Shown: positions 37,972 to 46,470, counted from the stretch's first letter. The stretch is 64,000 nt of DNA from Cupriavidus cauae (GCF_008632125.1 NZ_VWRN01000019.1:99606-163605); one strand, 5' to 3'. Made by a program: numbers and translations. Notes: generated by a model from the letters alone, not told the origin.

Positions 37972-40101
37972 ATGGCGTATGACAAGGACGCGGTGCGCAA
38001 TATTCTCGCCACCGCCAAGGAACAGGGACGCACCGCGCTGACCGCGCCCGAAGGCAAGCTGGTCTGCGATGCCTATGGCATTGCCGTGCCGGGCGAAGGG
38101 CTGGCGAAGTCCGCGGCCGAGGCGGTCGAGCTGGCCGGCCGCATCGGCTTTCCGGTGGTGATGAAGATCGTCTCGCCCGACATCCTGCACAAGACCGAGG
38201 CCGGCGGCGTGCTGGTCGGCCTGGACGACGCGCGGAAGGTCGAGCAGGGCTACCAGACCATCCTGGACAACGCGAAGCGCTACAACGCCAAGGCGGACAT
38301 CGTCGGCGTGCAGGTGCAGAAGATGATCGGCGGCGGCCAGGAGGTCATCATCGGCGCGGTCACCGATCCGTCGTTCGGCAAGCTGGTGGCCTTCGGCCTC
38401 GGCGGCGTGCTGGTCGAAGTGCTCAAGGACATCACCTTCCGCATGGCGCCGGCGAGCGAGCAGGATGCGCTCGGCATGCTCGACGGCATTGCCGCCGCGC
38501 AGGTGCTCAAGGGCGTGCGCGGCGCCGAGCCGGTCGATCGCGCGGCGCTGGCCAACATGATCCAGCGCGTGTCGCAGCTGGTGACCGACTTCCCCGAAAT
38601 CGCCGAGCTGGACCTGAACCCGGTGTTCGCCAGCCCCAACGGCGCGATCGCGGCCGACGTGCGCATCGTGCTGGACCATGCGCCGCAGCCGCAGCGCTAT
38701 CGCCCGACGCAGGAGCAGATCGTCGCGCAGATGAACCGCATCATGCGGCCCGACACGGTCGCGGTGATCGGCGCCTCGTCCGAGGACGGCAAGATCGGCA
38801 ACTCGGTGATGAAGAACCTGATCAATGGCGGCTACCAGGGCAAGATCTATCCGATCCACCCGAAGGCCGAAGAGATCATGGGCATGACCGCGTACAAGAG
38901 CGTGCTCGACGTGCCCGGCGAGATCGACGTGGCGGTGTTCGCGATCCCCGCAAAGCTGGTGGCGCAGGCGCTGGAGGAGGTCGGCAGGAAGGGCATTCCT
39001 GGCGCCGTGCTGATTCCGTCGGGGTTTGCCGAGACCGGCAACGTCGAAGGGCAGGAGGAGATCGTCGCGATCGCGCGCAAGCACAACATCCGGCTGATGG
39101 GGCCGAACATCTACGGCTTCTACTACACGCCGAAGAATCTGTGCGCGACGTTTTGCACGCCTTATGACGTCAAGGGCAAGGCCGCGCTGTCCTCGCAGTC
39201 GGGCGGCATCGGCATGGCCATCATCGGCTTCTCGCGCTCGGCCAGGATGGGCGTATCGGCCATCGTTGGCCTGGGCAACAAGTCCGACATCGACGAAGAC
39301 GATCTGCTGACCTTCTTCGAGCAGGACGACGAGACCGAGATCATCGCGCAGCATTGCGAGGACCTGAAGGACGGGCGCGCGTTCGCCGAGGCGGCGCGGC
39401 GCGTGTCGAAGGTCAAGCCGGTGGTGGTGCTCAAGGCCGGCCGCACCAGCCTGGGCGCGCGTGCCGCCAGCTCGCATACCGGTGCGCTGGCCGGCGACGA
39501 CCGCATCTACGAGGACGTCTTCAAGCAATGCGGCGTGATTCGCGCCCGCTCGCTGCGCGACCTGCTCGAGTTCGCGCGCGGCATTCCGAAGCTGCCGACG
39601 CCGAAGGGCGAGAACGTGGTGATCATCACCGGCGCGGGCGGCTCGGGCGTGCTGCTGTCCGATGCCTGCGTCGACAACGGGCTGTCGCTGATGACGATGC
39701 CGGAGGATCTGGACGCGGCCTTCCGCAAGTTCATCCCGCCGTTCGGCGCGGCCGGCAATCCGGTCGACATCACCGGCGGCGAGCCGCCGACCACCTATCG
39801 GAACACGATCAAGCTGGGCCTGGAGGATCCGCGCATCCACGCGATCATCCTCGGCTACTGGCACACGATCATCACGCCGCCGATGGTGTTCGCCAAGCTG
39901 GTGGTCGAGGTCAAGGAGGAGATGGCGGCAAAGGGCATCGAGAAGCCGATCGTGGCCTCGCTGGCCGGCGACGTGCAGGTCGAGGAAGCGGCCGAGTACC
40001 TGTACCAGCATGGGGTGCCGGCCTACGCGTACTCGACCGAGATTCCGGTCGCGGTGCTCGGCGCGAAGTACAAGTGGGCGCGCGGCGCGGGCAAGATCTG
40101 A
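37972..40101 (+). CDS. NDP-forming acyl-CoA ligase, beta-alpha (ATP-grasp first) order
   Basis: A 709-residue acyl-CoA ligase with domains in the opposite order to the one at 26335. The ATP-grasp domain is first (residues about 10-235, GFPVVMKIVSPDILHKTEAGG). The CoA-binding domain follows (TVAVIGASSEDGKIGNSVMK near residue 260), then the ligase-CoA domain with ASSHTGALAGDD near 505. The ATG at 37972 has GGAGGT nearby. In the operon with frc and the TPP enzyme it would activate an acid to its CoA ester independently of the transferase, priming the cycle. Its acid substrate cannot be read from sequence; oxalate is a hypothesis. Confidence 0.83.
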   Translation: MAYDKDAVRNILATAKEQGRTALTAPEGKLVCDAYGIAVPGEGLAKSAAEAVELAGRIGFPVVMKIVSPDILHKTEAGGVLVGLDDARKVEQGYQTILDNAKRYNAKADIVGVQVQKMIGGGQEVIIGAVTDPSFGKLVAFGLGGVLVEVLKDITFRMAPASEQDALGMLDGIAAAQVLKGVRGAEPVDRAALANMIQRVSQLVTDFPEIAELDLNPVFASPNGAIAADVRIVLDHAPQPQRYRPTQEQIVAQMNRIMRPDTVAVIGASSEDGKIGNSVMKNLINGGYQGKIYPIHPKAEEIMGMTAYKSVLDVPGEIDVAVFAIPAKLVAQALEEVGRKGIPGAVLIPSGFAETGNVEGQEEIVAIARKHNIRLMGPNIYGFYYTPKNLCATFCTPYDVKGKAALSSQSGGIGMAIIGFSRSARMGVSAIVGLGNKSDIDEDDLLTFFEQDDETEIIAQHCEDLKDGRAFAEAARRVSKVKPVVVLKAGRTSLGARAASSHTGALAGDDRIYEDVFKQCGVIRARSLRDLLEFARGIPKLPTPKGENVVIITGAGGSGVLLSDACVDNGLSLMTMPEDLDAAFRKFIPPFGAAGNPVDITGGEPPTTYRNTIKLGLEDPRIHAIILGYWHTIITPPMVFAKLVVEVKEEMAAKGIEKPIVASLAGDVQVEEAAEYLYQHGVPAYAYSTEIPVAVLGAKYKWARGAGKI

Positions 40102-40112
40102 GCGCGTAGAAG

Positions 40113-40153
40113 GGAGAGGGCGGCGGCGTTGGGAGGCGCCGCTGGCCCTCTCC
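40113..40153. repeat. REP-like inverted repeat, possible terminator
   Basis: GGAGAGGGC pairs with GCCCTCTCC, and an inner GCGGCG/CGCCGC stem adds to it. It lies just after the acyl-CoA ligase stop and is followed by more GGGAGAGGGG-like sequence. Such elements recur between genes in Burkholderiales. No T-run. Confidence 0.5.
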
Positions 40154-40265
40154 GACCCCTCTCCCGCGCTGCGGGGGGGAGGGGCCGGGGGCGGGCGCCG
40201 GTAGAGAGCCGGCGCCCCCGGACACCGCCCGGCACTGAACACTGACCGCCGCCACGGGAGACCCC

Positions 40266-41039
40266 ATGCAAACCTGGATTCGCTTCGACGCCGGCGATGG
40301 CCGGCCACGGATGGGCCGGCTCGATGGCGAGCGGGTATTCGAATACGACGGCCCGGGCTACGCCTCGCCGAACCCGACCGGCGTTTCGTTCCCACGCAAC
40401 GAGGTGCGGCTGCTTGCGCCCTGCGAGCCGTCCAAGATCGTCGCGCTGTGGAACAACTTCCGCGCGCTGGCCCAGAAGCTGGGCAAGCCCGAGCCCGCGC
40501 ATCCGCTGTTCCTGATCAAGCCCGGCACCTCGCTGGCGGGCCCCGGCGACACCATCGCGCGGCCGGCCGGCTACGGCGGCAAGATCGTGTTCGAGGGCGA
40601 GCTCGGCATCGTGATCGGGCGTGTCTGCCGCGATGTGCCGGTGGCCGACGCGTCGGCGCACATCTTCGGCTATACGGTCGTCAACGACGTCACCGCGGCC
40701 GACCTGATCGCCGAAGACCCGAATTTCCCGCAGTGGTGCCGTGCCAAGGGCTTCGACACCTTCGGCTGCCTGGGCCCGGCCATCGTCACGGGTTTCGACT
40801 GGCGCGATGCCAGCGTGGTCACGCGGCTCGATGGGGCCGAGCGCCAGCGCTATCCGCTCGACGACATGATCTTCACGCCCGAGCAGGTGGTCAGCCGGCT
40901 GTCGCGCGACATGACGCTGATGCCGGGCGACGTGCTCGCCTGCGGCACCTCGGTCGGCGTGGGCTCGATGAAGGCGGGCGCGGTCGTCGAAGTGCGCATC
41001 GAAGGCATCGGTGCGCTGATCAATCCGGTCGGCGGCTAG
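40266..41039 (+). CDS. Fumarylacetoacetate hydrolase-family (FAH/FAHD) protein
   Basis: A 257-residue FAH-fold protein. The metal-binding and catalytic segments are visible: NNFRALAQKLG, FLIKPGTSLAGP, VFEGELGIVIGR (Glu ligands) near residue 105, FGYTVVNDVTAADL (Asp) near 137, KGFDTFGCLGPAI near 165, and GDVLACGTSVGVG near 222. Members act as acylpyruvate hydrolases, oxaloacetate decarboxylases or tautomerases. It is separate from fahA at 59162. It follows the frc/ligase genes by 164 bases with an inverted repeat between, so its membership in that operon is possible but not certain. Confidence 0.82.
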   Translation: MQTWIRFDAGDGRPRMGRLDGERVFEYDGPGYASPNPTGVSFPRNEVRLLAPCEPSKIVALWNNFRALAQKLGKPEPAHPLFLIKPGTSLAGPGDTIARPAGYGGKIVFEGELGIVIGRVCRDVPVADASAHIFGYTVVNDVTAADLIAEDPNFPQWCRAKGFDTFGCLGPAIVTGFDWRDASVVTRLDGAERQRYPLDDMIFTPEQVVSRLSRDMTLMPGDVLACGTSVGVGSMKAGAVVEVRIEGIGALINPVGG

Positions 41040-41086
41040 CCCGCGCGGCAACGCGCCGCCGGCCTCGCTCGCGATGGAGGCCTGCC

Positions 41087-41353
41087 ATGACGGACCCGGA
41101 AGAACTGGCTTATCTGCTCGCCGGTGCGTCGATGCTGGCCGGCCTGATCGGCTACCGCCACGCCGGCGTGTTCGCGCTGCACGCCGGCTGTCTCGGCGGC
41201 CTGGGCGTGGCCATGTCGGCCGCCTGGCTGTCCGGCGGCCATGGTCCGTGGGTGGTGCTGGCGGGATTGGCGCTGGCCGCGGCGGCGGCAGCGGGGATCG
41301 CAATCGGCGCGCGGGCAGGTGTGCGCGGCGCGCGCTCGTCGGGGGCGAAGTAG
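41087..41353 (+). CDS. Small membrane protein of unknown function
   Basis: An 88-residue protein with GGAGG before its ATG. It is dominated by hydrophobic, Ala/Gly-rich segments (about residues 8-28, 30-48 and 55-76), suggesting two or three membrane helices, and ends in a short basic tail. It begins 47 bases after the FAH-family gene on the same strand. I do not recognise a family. Confidence 0.5.
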   Translation: MTDPEELAYLLAGASMLAGLIGYRHAGVFALHAGCLGGLGVAMSAAWLSGGHGPWVVLAGLALAAAAAAGIAIGARAGVRGARSSGAK

Positions 41354-41368
41354 GGGAGAAGCAAGCAT

Positions 41369-41437
41369 GTCGTCCCCGTTCAGGCGGGGACCCAGTGGCT
41401 TTCGAAGACGCTGGGTTCCCGCCTGCGCGGGGACGAC
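41369..41437. repeat. Interspersed palindromic element (REP/MITE-like)
   Basis: Outer inverted repeat GTCGTCCCCG / CGGGGACGAC, 69 bases end to end, with inner GGCGGG...CCCGCC arms. Elements of this type occur in many copies between genes of proteobacterial genomes. Only this copy is seen in the window. Confidence 0.7.
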
Positions 41438-41447
41438 GTGACGGCGC

Positions 41448-41771
41448 TCAGCTCGCGCGCCGGCTCATCGCTTCCAGATACGCGTTCTTCTTCTCCAGGA
41501 TCAGCTGGCTCAGGAACGGCGCGTCGTACGCCGTCAGCAGATGCGCGTGGTAGGTCTCGATGTAGTGCGCGATACGGGTGCGCTCGCACTCGACCACGCC
41601 GCACAGCCAGCCATACATCGCCTCATCCCAGCGGAAGCGCAGCCCCAGCTCGACGAAGGCCGAGTTGTAGGCGGCTAGCTGCTGCTGCACCGACGGCTGC
41701 TGCTGGTGCTGCTGTTGTACCGGGGCCGCGGCGGGAATCTCGTTCTGCCGTTCGATCTGCGCTTGTTCCAT
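41448..41771 (-). CDS. Small Gln-rich conserved hypothetical protein
   Basis: A 107-residue soluble protein with AGGAG 7 bases before the ATG. The N-terminal third is Gln/Pro-rich (QQQHQQQP) and probably disordered. The rest is helical with aromatic residues (FRWDEAMYGWLCG, YIETYHAHLLTAYDAPFL). No known domain recognised and no signal peptide. It lies between the small membrane protein and the LysR gene and has no clear partner. Confidence 0.6.
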   Translation of the reverse strand: MEQAQIERQNEIPAAAPVQQQHQQQPSVQQQLAAYNSAFVELGLRFRWDEAMYGWLCGVVECERTRIAHYIETYHAHLLTAYDAPFLSQLILEKKNAYLEAMSRRAS

Positions 41772-41939
41772 GGTCGCTCTCCTTTGCCGGTGCGGTGGGA
41801 CATGCAGGCAGCATAGGGGCCGCGAACGATTAACAACAATTGAAGTTGATCGGCAAAACCATAAGCCATCGTTTATGGGTCGGACGATGCAAGCGCAAGG
41901 GCAGGGCCGGACCGGGCCTGGCGGGAGCCCGGGGCAGGA

Positions 41940-42893
41940 TCAGGAGCGGACGGCGCCCTTGCCCCGAATCAGGCCGTCGACGGCGGTGATGCGATCGATC
42001 TGCGCCGCGCCTTCGCTCAGCAGGAAATGCTTGAACGCGAGCGCGACCGGCGGCAGCCGCTTGTTCTTGCGATGGACCACGTACCAGTTCAGCATCACCG
42101 GAAAGCCTTCCACGTCGAGTACCGCGAGATGGCCGGTGCGCAGTTCCAGCGCGACCGTGTGGGCGGACAGGAAGGCGATGCCCATATTGGCGATCACGGC
42201 CTGCTTGATGGTCTCGGTACTCTTGATCTCCATCGTGATGCGCAGGTTCTGCAGCCGCGCCGCGAAGCCTTCCTGCATCGAGTTCCAGGTGTCCGAGCCC
42301 TTCTCGCGGCAGATGAAGGCCTCGTCCGCCAGCGCGGACAGCGGCACGTTGCGCTTGCCGACCAGCGGATGATCCGGCGCGGCGACGATGACATAGGGGT
42401 GGGGCGCGAACGAATCGTTGACGGTGTCCATGCCCGCCGGCGGCCGCACCATCACCGCCAGGTCGGTCAGGTTGCCGGCGAGCTGGTGCAGCAGCTCCTC
42501 GCGGTTGTGCACCGCGAGGTTCAGCGTCACGCCGGGATGGCGCCGCATGAATTCGGCGATCACGCGGGGGAAGAAGTAATCGCCCGCGCTGATTACCGCG
42601 ATATTGAGCCGGCCGCCCGCGATGCCGCTCAGTTGCGCCATCGCGTCCTCGGCCTCGCGGAACTGCTGGATGATGCTGCGGCTGTAGTGCAGCATCTCGG
42701 TGCCCGCGGGGGTCAGGTAGATCTTCTTGCCGAGCTGCTCGAACAGCGGCAGGCCCACGTGGTTCTCGAGCTGGCGGACCTGCGTGGAGACGGCGGGCTG
42801 GGTCAGGTGCAATTCCTCGGCCGCGCGCGAAAAGCTCAGGTGGCGTGCCACCGTTTCGAAGACCTTGAGCTGGCGCAGCGTGGCGTTTTTCAT
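41940..42893 (-). CDS. LysR-family regulator, CbbR-like
   Basis: A 317-residue LysR protein close in pattern to CbbR-type regulators: TLRQLKVFETVARHLSFSRA and EELHLTQPAVSTQVRQLE form the HTH, then an effector domain with SAGDYFFPRVIAEFMRRHPG and MVRPP. CbbR-like proteins of Burkholderiales regulate carbon fixation or formate dehydrogenase genes. The start is the ATG at 42893. It is divergent from a second LysR gene. No cbb genes are in the window, so the formate dehydrogenase operon at 46.6 kb or the genes nearby are candidate targets. Confidence 0.85.
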   Translation of the reverse strand: MKNATLRQLKVFETVARHLSFSRAAEELHLTQPAVSTQVRQLENHVGLPLFEQLGKKIYLTPAGTEMLHYSRSIIQQFREAEDAMAQLSGIAGGRLNIAVISAGDYFFPRVIAEFMRRHPGVTLNLAVHNREELLHQLAGNLTDLAVMVRPPAGMDTVNDSFAPHPYVIVAAPDHPLVGKRNVPLSALADEAFICREKGSDTWNSMQEGFAARLQNLRITMEIKSTETIKQAVIANMGIAFLSAHTVALELRTGHLAVLDVEGFPVMLNWYVVHRKNKRLPPVALAFKHFLLSEGAAQIDRITAVDGLIRGKGAVRS

Positions 42894-42970
42894 GGCGGCC
42901 TCGTTCGGTCGGCGTTGCGCGCGCTGCGGCGCTTGCTGCGGCGCGTGATCGGGATTGTTTTCGCTGCAGT

Positions 42971-43018
42971 GCATCGCGGCATCGCGGCATCGCGGCATCG
43001 CGGCACCGCTGCACCGGT
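42971..43018. repeat. 8-bp tandem repeat
   Basis: Four exact copies of GCATCGCG followed by two or three variant copies (GCACCGCT, GCACCGGT), upstream of the CbbR-like gene. Repeat-number change here could affect its expression; that is speculative. Confidence 0.8.
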
Positions 43019-43122
43019 GCACGCGGTGGGCGTGGCGTGCGCCCGCCGCGGGATGGGCGTGTGTCTGTGGCGCGCGGTATGGTGCCGGCAGCGCCGTCCA
43101 TCCATAGATGGTCGTCAATGAT

Positions 43123-43140
43123 CTTAATAAAAAAGTTAAG
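43123..43140. promoter_or_regulatory. AT-rich palindrome, possible LysR site
   Basis: CTTAA-N8-TTAAG between the two divergent LysR genes. TTA/TAA arms are typical of CbbR-type operators. Confidence 0.45.
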
Positions 43141-43325
43141 GCGTCGTGGATAGTCGTTTGCACTAGCATCGAAGGACCCATCGGCGCTCGCGCAGCCTGC
43201 CGTACCGCAGTCCCGCCGAACGACCGTGGCACATAAAAAGCACAGCGCTGCCCCGCCGGCCCCTCGCCGGCGGCACCGGCAGCGGCCGCAAGCCCACGAG
43301 GCATGCGGTGCACGAGGAGACCACG

Positions 43326-44234
43326 ATGAATGTCTCGCTTCCGCAGTTGAAGGCCTTCGCCGCCGTCGCGCGGCATCGCAGTTTCACCCGTGCCGCCGCC
43401 GAACTCGGACTGACGCAATCCGCCGTCAGCCGCAGCGTGCGCGAGCTGGAAGAGGAAATCGACCTGCGCCTGTTCGACCGCACCACGCGCCAGGTCGAGC
43501 TGACCGAGGCCGGCACGCTGCTGTCCGAACGCATCTGCCATCTGATCGACGAGGTCGAACAGACCTTGCACGAAACGCACTCCAGCGCGCGGCCGGCGCA
43601 TGGGCGCGTGCAGCTGGCGGTAGGGCCGATGCTGTCATCCATGCTGGCGCCCGCGTGGCTGCAGGCCTGCCAGAGCGCGTGGCCCGACATCGATATCGTG
43701 CTGCGCGATGTCGCCCCCGAGGCGGCGCTGCATGCGGTGCGCGGCGGCGAGGTCGATTTCGCGGTGGTCAGCGACCCGGAGCCTTGCGCCGAACTGCAGT
43801 TCGAGCCGCTGTACGAGGAGACCTTCCATGCTGTGCTGCCGACCGGCCATCCGCTGGCCTCGCGCGAGGCGCTGGGCTGGGGCGACCTGAACGATGCGCA
43901 GCTGTTCGGGCTCGACCGCCAGTCGGGCATGCTGGCCGCCATCGAACGCGCCATGGCCGCCTATCACGTGCGGCCGCGGGTCTATCGGCCCCTGGGCCAT
44001 TTCTGCGCGGTGCTGGGCATGGTGGCGCGGCGGCAAGGGCTTGGCGTCGTCCCATCGCGCGCCCGCGCCGCCGGCGTCCCGCCCGGCGTGGTGCTGCTGC
44101 CGCTGCGGCCGCATGCCGCCATGCAGGTTGTGCTGGTGCGCCGCAAGGGGCGGTCGCTGAAGCCGAACGCCGCCGCCATCTGGCGCGTCATCACCGAGCA
44201 GGAGGGCCCCGATGTGGCGCTGAAGACCGGCTGA
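43326..44234 (+). CDS. LysR-family regulator
   Basis: A 302-residue LysR protein. HTH: LKAFAAVARHRSFTRAAAEL and LTQSAVSRSVRELEEEID (residues about 7-45). A standard two-lobed effector domain follows (about 90-295). The ATG at 43326 has GAGGAGA upstream; another ATG six codons earlier is less well placed. Its 3' end is followed by the operator and small membrane protein gene. Target and ligand are not clear. Confidence 0.86.
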   Translation: MNVSLPQLKAFAAVARHRSFTRAAAELGLTQSAVSRSVRELEEEIDLRLFDRTTRQVELTEAGTLLSERICHLIDEVEQTLHETHSSARPAHGRVQLAVGPMLSSMLAPAWLQACQSAWPDIDIVLRDVAPEAALHAVRGGEVDFAVVSDPEPCAELQFEPLYEETFHAVLPTGHPLASREALGWGDLNDAQLFGLDRQSGMLAAIERAMAAYHVRPRVYRPLGHFCAVLGMVARRQGLGVVPSRARAAGVPPGVVLLPLRPHAAMQVVLVRRKGRSLKPNAAAIWRVITEQEGPDVALKTG

Positions 44235-44275
44235 CCGCGGCCTGTGGCACAGGAGCGACAGACTAGGGGCGCTGT

Positions 44276-44296
44276 TTGATATATCACATACAGAAT
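44276..44296. promoter_or_regulatory. Regulon operator, site 5 (small membrane protein)
   Basis: Exact core TGATATATCACATAC, 67 bases before the ATG of the 70-residue membrane protein. Confidence 0.85.
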
Positions 44297-44363
44297 ATTT
44301 ACTTCTGGTGCGTTGCACCATATACTGGACATTCCTTGATTGATGTCTTATCGGAGTGTCCTG

Positions 44364-44576
44364 ATGCAAACCACCCTGTTGACCCTGCTGTCGCTTGGCC
44401 TGTTCTCCCTCGGCGTGTCCGCCACCGTGCTGCTCGCCACCTGCCTGCCCGCGCCGACGCTGCTGCGCGCCCAGGCGCACGGCCGCTTCGCCGGCCTCGG
44501 TAGCGCCCCGCGCGATGATGGCGCCAGCGAGGACTCGCACAAGGCCGCCGGCCAGTTCGTGTTGACCCATGCCTGA
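44364..44576 (+). CDS. 70-residue single-pass membrane protein in the regulon
   Basis: The ATG at 44364 has GGAG 8 bases upstream. Residues about 3-24 form one hydrophobic helix (TLLTLLSLGLFSLGVSATVLL) that could be a membrane anchor or signal sequence. The remainder is short and polar, with SAPRDDGASEDSHK. No family recognised. The exact regulon operator upstream is the main reason to think it is real and linked to the oxalate-type genes. An in-frame ATG seven codons earlier is possible. Confidence 0.55.
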   Translation: MQTTLLTLLSLGLFSLGVSATVLLATCLPAPTLLRAQAHGRFAGLGSAPRDDGASEDSHKAAGQFVLTHA

Positions 44577-45150
44577 GGCGGTTCGCTGGCCGCGCCGCCG
44601 CTTGCCGTGACCTTCGGCAGGCGGGGGGCGCCGGCCCCCGCGGCCAGCTTCCTCACGACCTTCCTCTTGTCTTTCTTTCCCCCTCCTTCTCCTCCTTTAC
44701 ACCGGGTCGTCCGCCTTTCGCGGCCTGCGTGCCATCGCCTGTCCTCTGCAAGACCACCGTTCCAGCATAGGGATTTACCCGTAGCGCCGAACTGGCGATG
44801 AAGAACCGCGCGCCCATCCCGCCCGGGACGTTGTGCAAGGTCTCTGCCTTTTCCGCGCGCCGCATTGATGCGCGAAGGCGCGCTAACTCACTGATATGCC
44901 GAGGCTTGCCGATATGCGCAGCCGTGGTGTTGATGCGCGCCATGCAGCAATGCCTGTCCCGGTGTGTCGCGTTGATGCAATGAACTTCTCAATGGCCCCC
45001 GCATGCCGTGGGCGAGCCGCCCGGTAAATCGCCTTGACCTAATTGATATATCACATACCGTATAGCACTGACGGCGCCCCCGACGTGTCGGCAAGTCGGG
45101 CGGTTTCATCGCAGAGGGTCGATCAAGACCCCATTCCGCAAGGAGACACC
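44577..45150. other. Gene-free region before the OxlT-like gene
   Basis: 574 bases with no convincing gene; short ORFs on both strands lack RBS and family features. Three TTGATGCG/TTGATGCA direct repeats lie at about 44864, 44929 and 44971. The regulon operator is at 45043-45063. Base composition is less GC-rich than around it. Confidence 0.55.
45043..45063. promoter_or_regulatory. Regulon operator, site 6 (OxlT-like transporter)
   Basis: Exact core TGATATATCACATAC followed by CGTAT, ending about 88 bases before the transporter ATG. Confidence 0.85.
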
Positions 45151-46470
45151 ATGCAACAACCCCAGGAAGCGCAGCGCTCGCCCTTTGCCTCGCCGTGGGT
45201 CCAATTGGCCTTCGGCGTCATCTGCATGGCGATGATCGCCAACATGCAGTACGGATGGACGCTGTTCGTCAATCCGATCGACGAGAAGCACCAATGGGGA
45301 CGCACCGCGATCCAGGTTGCGTTCACGATCTTCGTGGTCACCGAGACCTGGCTGGTGCCGATCGAGGGCTATCTGGTCGACAAATACGGGCCGCGGCCGG
45401 TGGTGGTCGGCGGCGGGCTGCTGTGCGGCGTGGCCTGGGTGCTGAACTCGATGGCCGAGTCGCTGCCGATGCTGTATTTCGCCGCGGCGGTCGGCGGCGT
45501 CGGCGCCGGCGCGGTCTACGGCACTTGTGTAGGCAACGCGCTGAAGTGGTTCCCGAACCGGCGCGGGCTGGCGGCGGGCATTACCGCGGCGGGGTTTGGC
45601 GCCGGCTCTGCGCTGACCGTGGTGCCGATCGCCTACGTGATCAAGAACAGCGGCTACGAGGCGGCGTTCCTGTGGTTCGGCCTGGGGCAGGGCCTGGTGG
45701 TGTTCTTCCTCGGCATGGCGCTGTATCCGCCGTCGGCGAAGATCCTCGACGAGGTCAAGAGCACGCTGAAGGCGGCGGCCACCTACAACGCCTCGCCGCG
45801 CCAGGTGCTGGCCTCGCCGATCTTCTGGATCATGTATGCGATGTTCGTGATGATGGCCGCCGGCGGGCTGATGGCAACCGCGCAGCTGGGCCCGATCGCC
45901 AAGGACTTCGGTCTCGACAACACGCCGGTGTCGATCCTCGGGCTGACGCTGCCGGCGCTGACCTTCGCGCTGACGATCGACCGCGTGCTGAACGGTCTCA
46001 CGCGTCCGTTCTTCGGCTGGGTCTCCGACAATATCGGCCGCGAGAACACCATGTTCATCGCCTTCGCGGTCGAAGCCGTCGGCATCCTGCTGCTGTCGAA
46101 GTATGGCCATCATCCGGTCGCCTTCGTGGTGCTGACCGGCGTCGTGTTCTTCGCCTGGGGCGAGATCTACAGCCTGTTCCCGGCCACCTGCGGCGACACC
46201 TTCGGGCCGAAGTTCGCCGCCACCAATGCCGGCCTGCTGTACACGGCCAAGGGCACGGCCGCCTTGCTGGTGCCGTTCAGCAGCGTGATCACGGCGGCCA
46301 CCGGCGACTGGCATGCGGTCTTCATGCTGGCCTCCGGCATGGCGGCGTTCTCGGCCTTGCTGGCGGTGTTCGTGCTCAAGCCGATGCGCGAGGCCCATAT
46401 CCGCAAGCATGTGCATGCCAGCGCCGTTCACCCGATGGGCTTGCAGCCGGTGCCGGACGATCTGACGTAG
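45151..46470 (+). CDS. oxlT: OxlT-like oxalate/formate antiporter (MFS)
   Basis: A 439-residue MFS protein with 12 hydrophobic helices. It resembles OxlT in ANMQYGWTLFVNPI (helix 1), VDKYGPRPVVVGGG after helix 2, and KWFPNRRGLAAGITAAGFGAGSA (helices 4-5). The charged residues in helix 11 (LLYTAKGTAALLVP) include the Lys that matches the substrate-binding Lys of OxlT. AGGAGA precedes the ATG. It would exchange external oxalate for internal formate across the inner membrane. The regulon operator upstream and the formate dehydrogenase downstream support this. Confidence 0.82.
   Translation: MQQPQEAQRSPFASPWVQLAFGVICMAMIANMQYGWTLFVNPIDEKHQWGRTAIQVAFTIFVVTETWLVPIEGYLVDKYGPRPVVVGGGLLCGVAWVLNSMAESLPMLYFAAAVGGVGAGAVYGTCVGNALKWFPNRRGLAAGITAAGFGAGSALTVVPIAYVIKNSGYEAAFLWFGLGQGLVVFFLGMALYPPSAKILDEVKSTLKAAATYNASPRQVLASPIFWIMYAMFVMMAAGGLMATAQLGPIAKDFGLDNTPVSILGLTLPALTFALTIDRVLNGLTRPFFGWVSDNIGRENTMFIAFAVEAVGILLLSKYGHHPVAFVVLTGVVFFAWGEIYSLFPATCGDTFGPKFAATNAGLLYTAKGTAALLVPFSSVITAATGDWHAVFMLASGMAAFSALLAVFVLKPMREAHIRKHVHASAVHPMGLQPVPDDLT

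Larger units (their letters stand above)
42894..43325. other. Gene-free divergent region between two LysR genes
   Basis: 432 bases without a supported gene. It contains an 8-bp tandem repeat near the CbbR-like gene, an AT-rich inverted repeat at 43123-43140, and the promoters of both regulators. Confidence 0.55.

Noticed and set aside
34593..38057. 1154-codon minus-strand open frame
   Set aside because: It lies exactly opposite the TPP-enzyme and frc genes, has antisense-type composition and no start signal.
41369..41437. Insertion sequence remnant
   Set aside because: Only a short palindromic element is present, with no transposase fragment or target duplication that I can see.
44653..44943. 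96-codon minus-strand ORF before the OxlT-like gene
   Set aside because: No RBS, no recognisable domain, and it runs through a region of short direct repeats; not supported.
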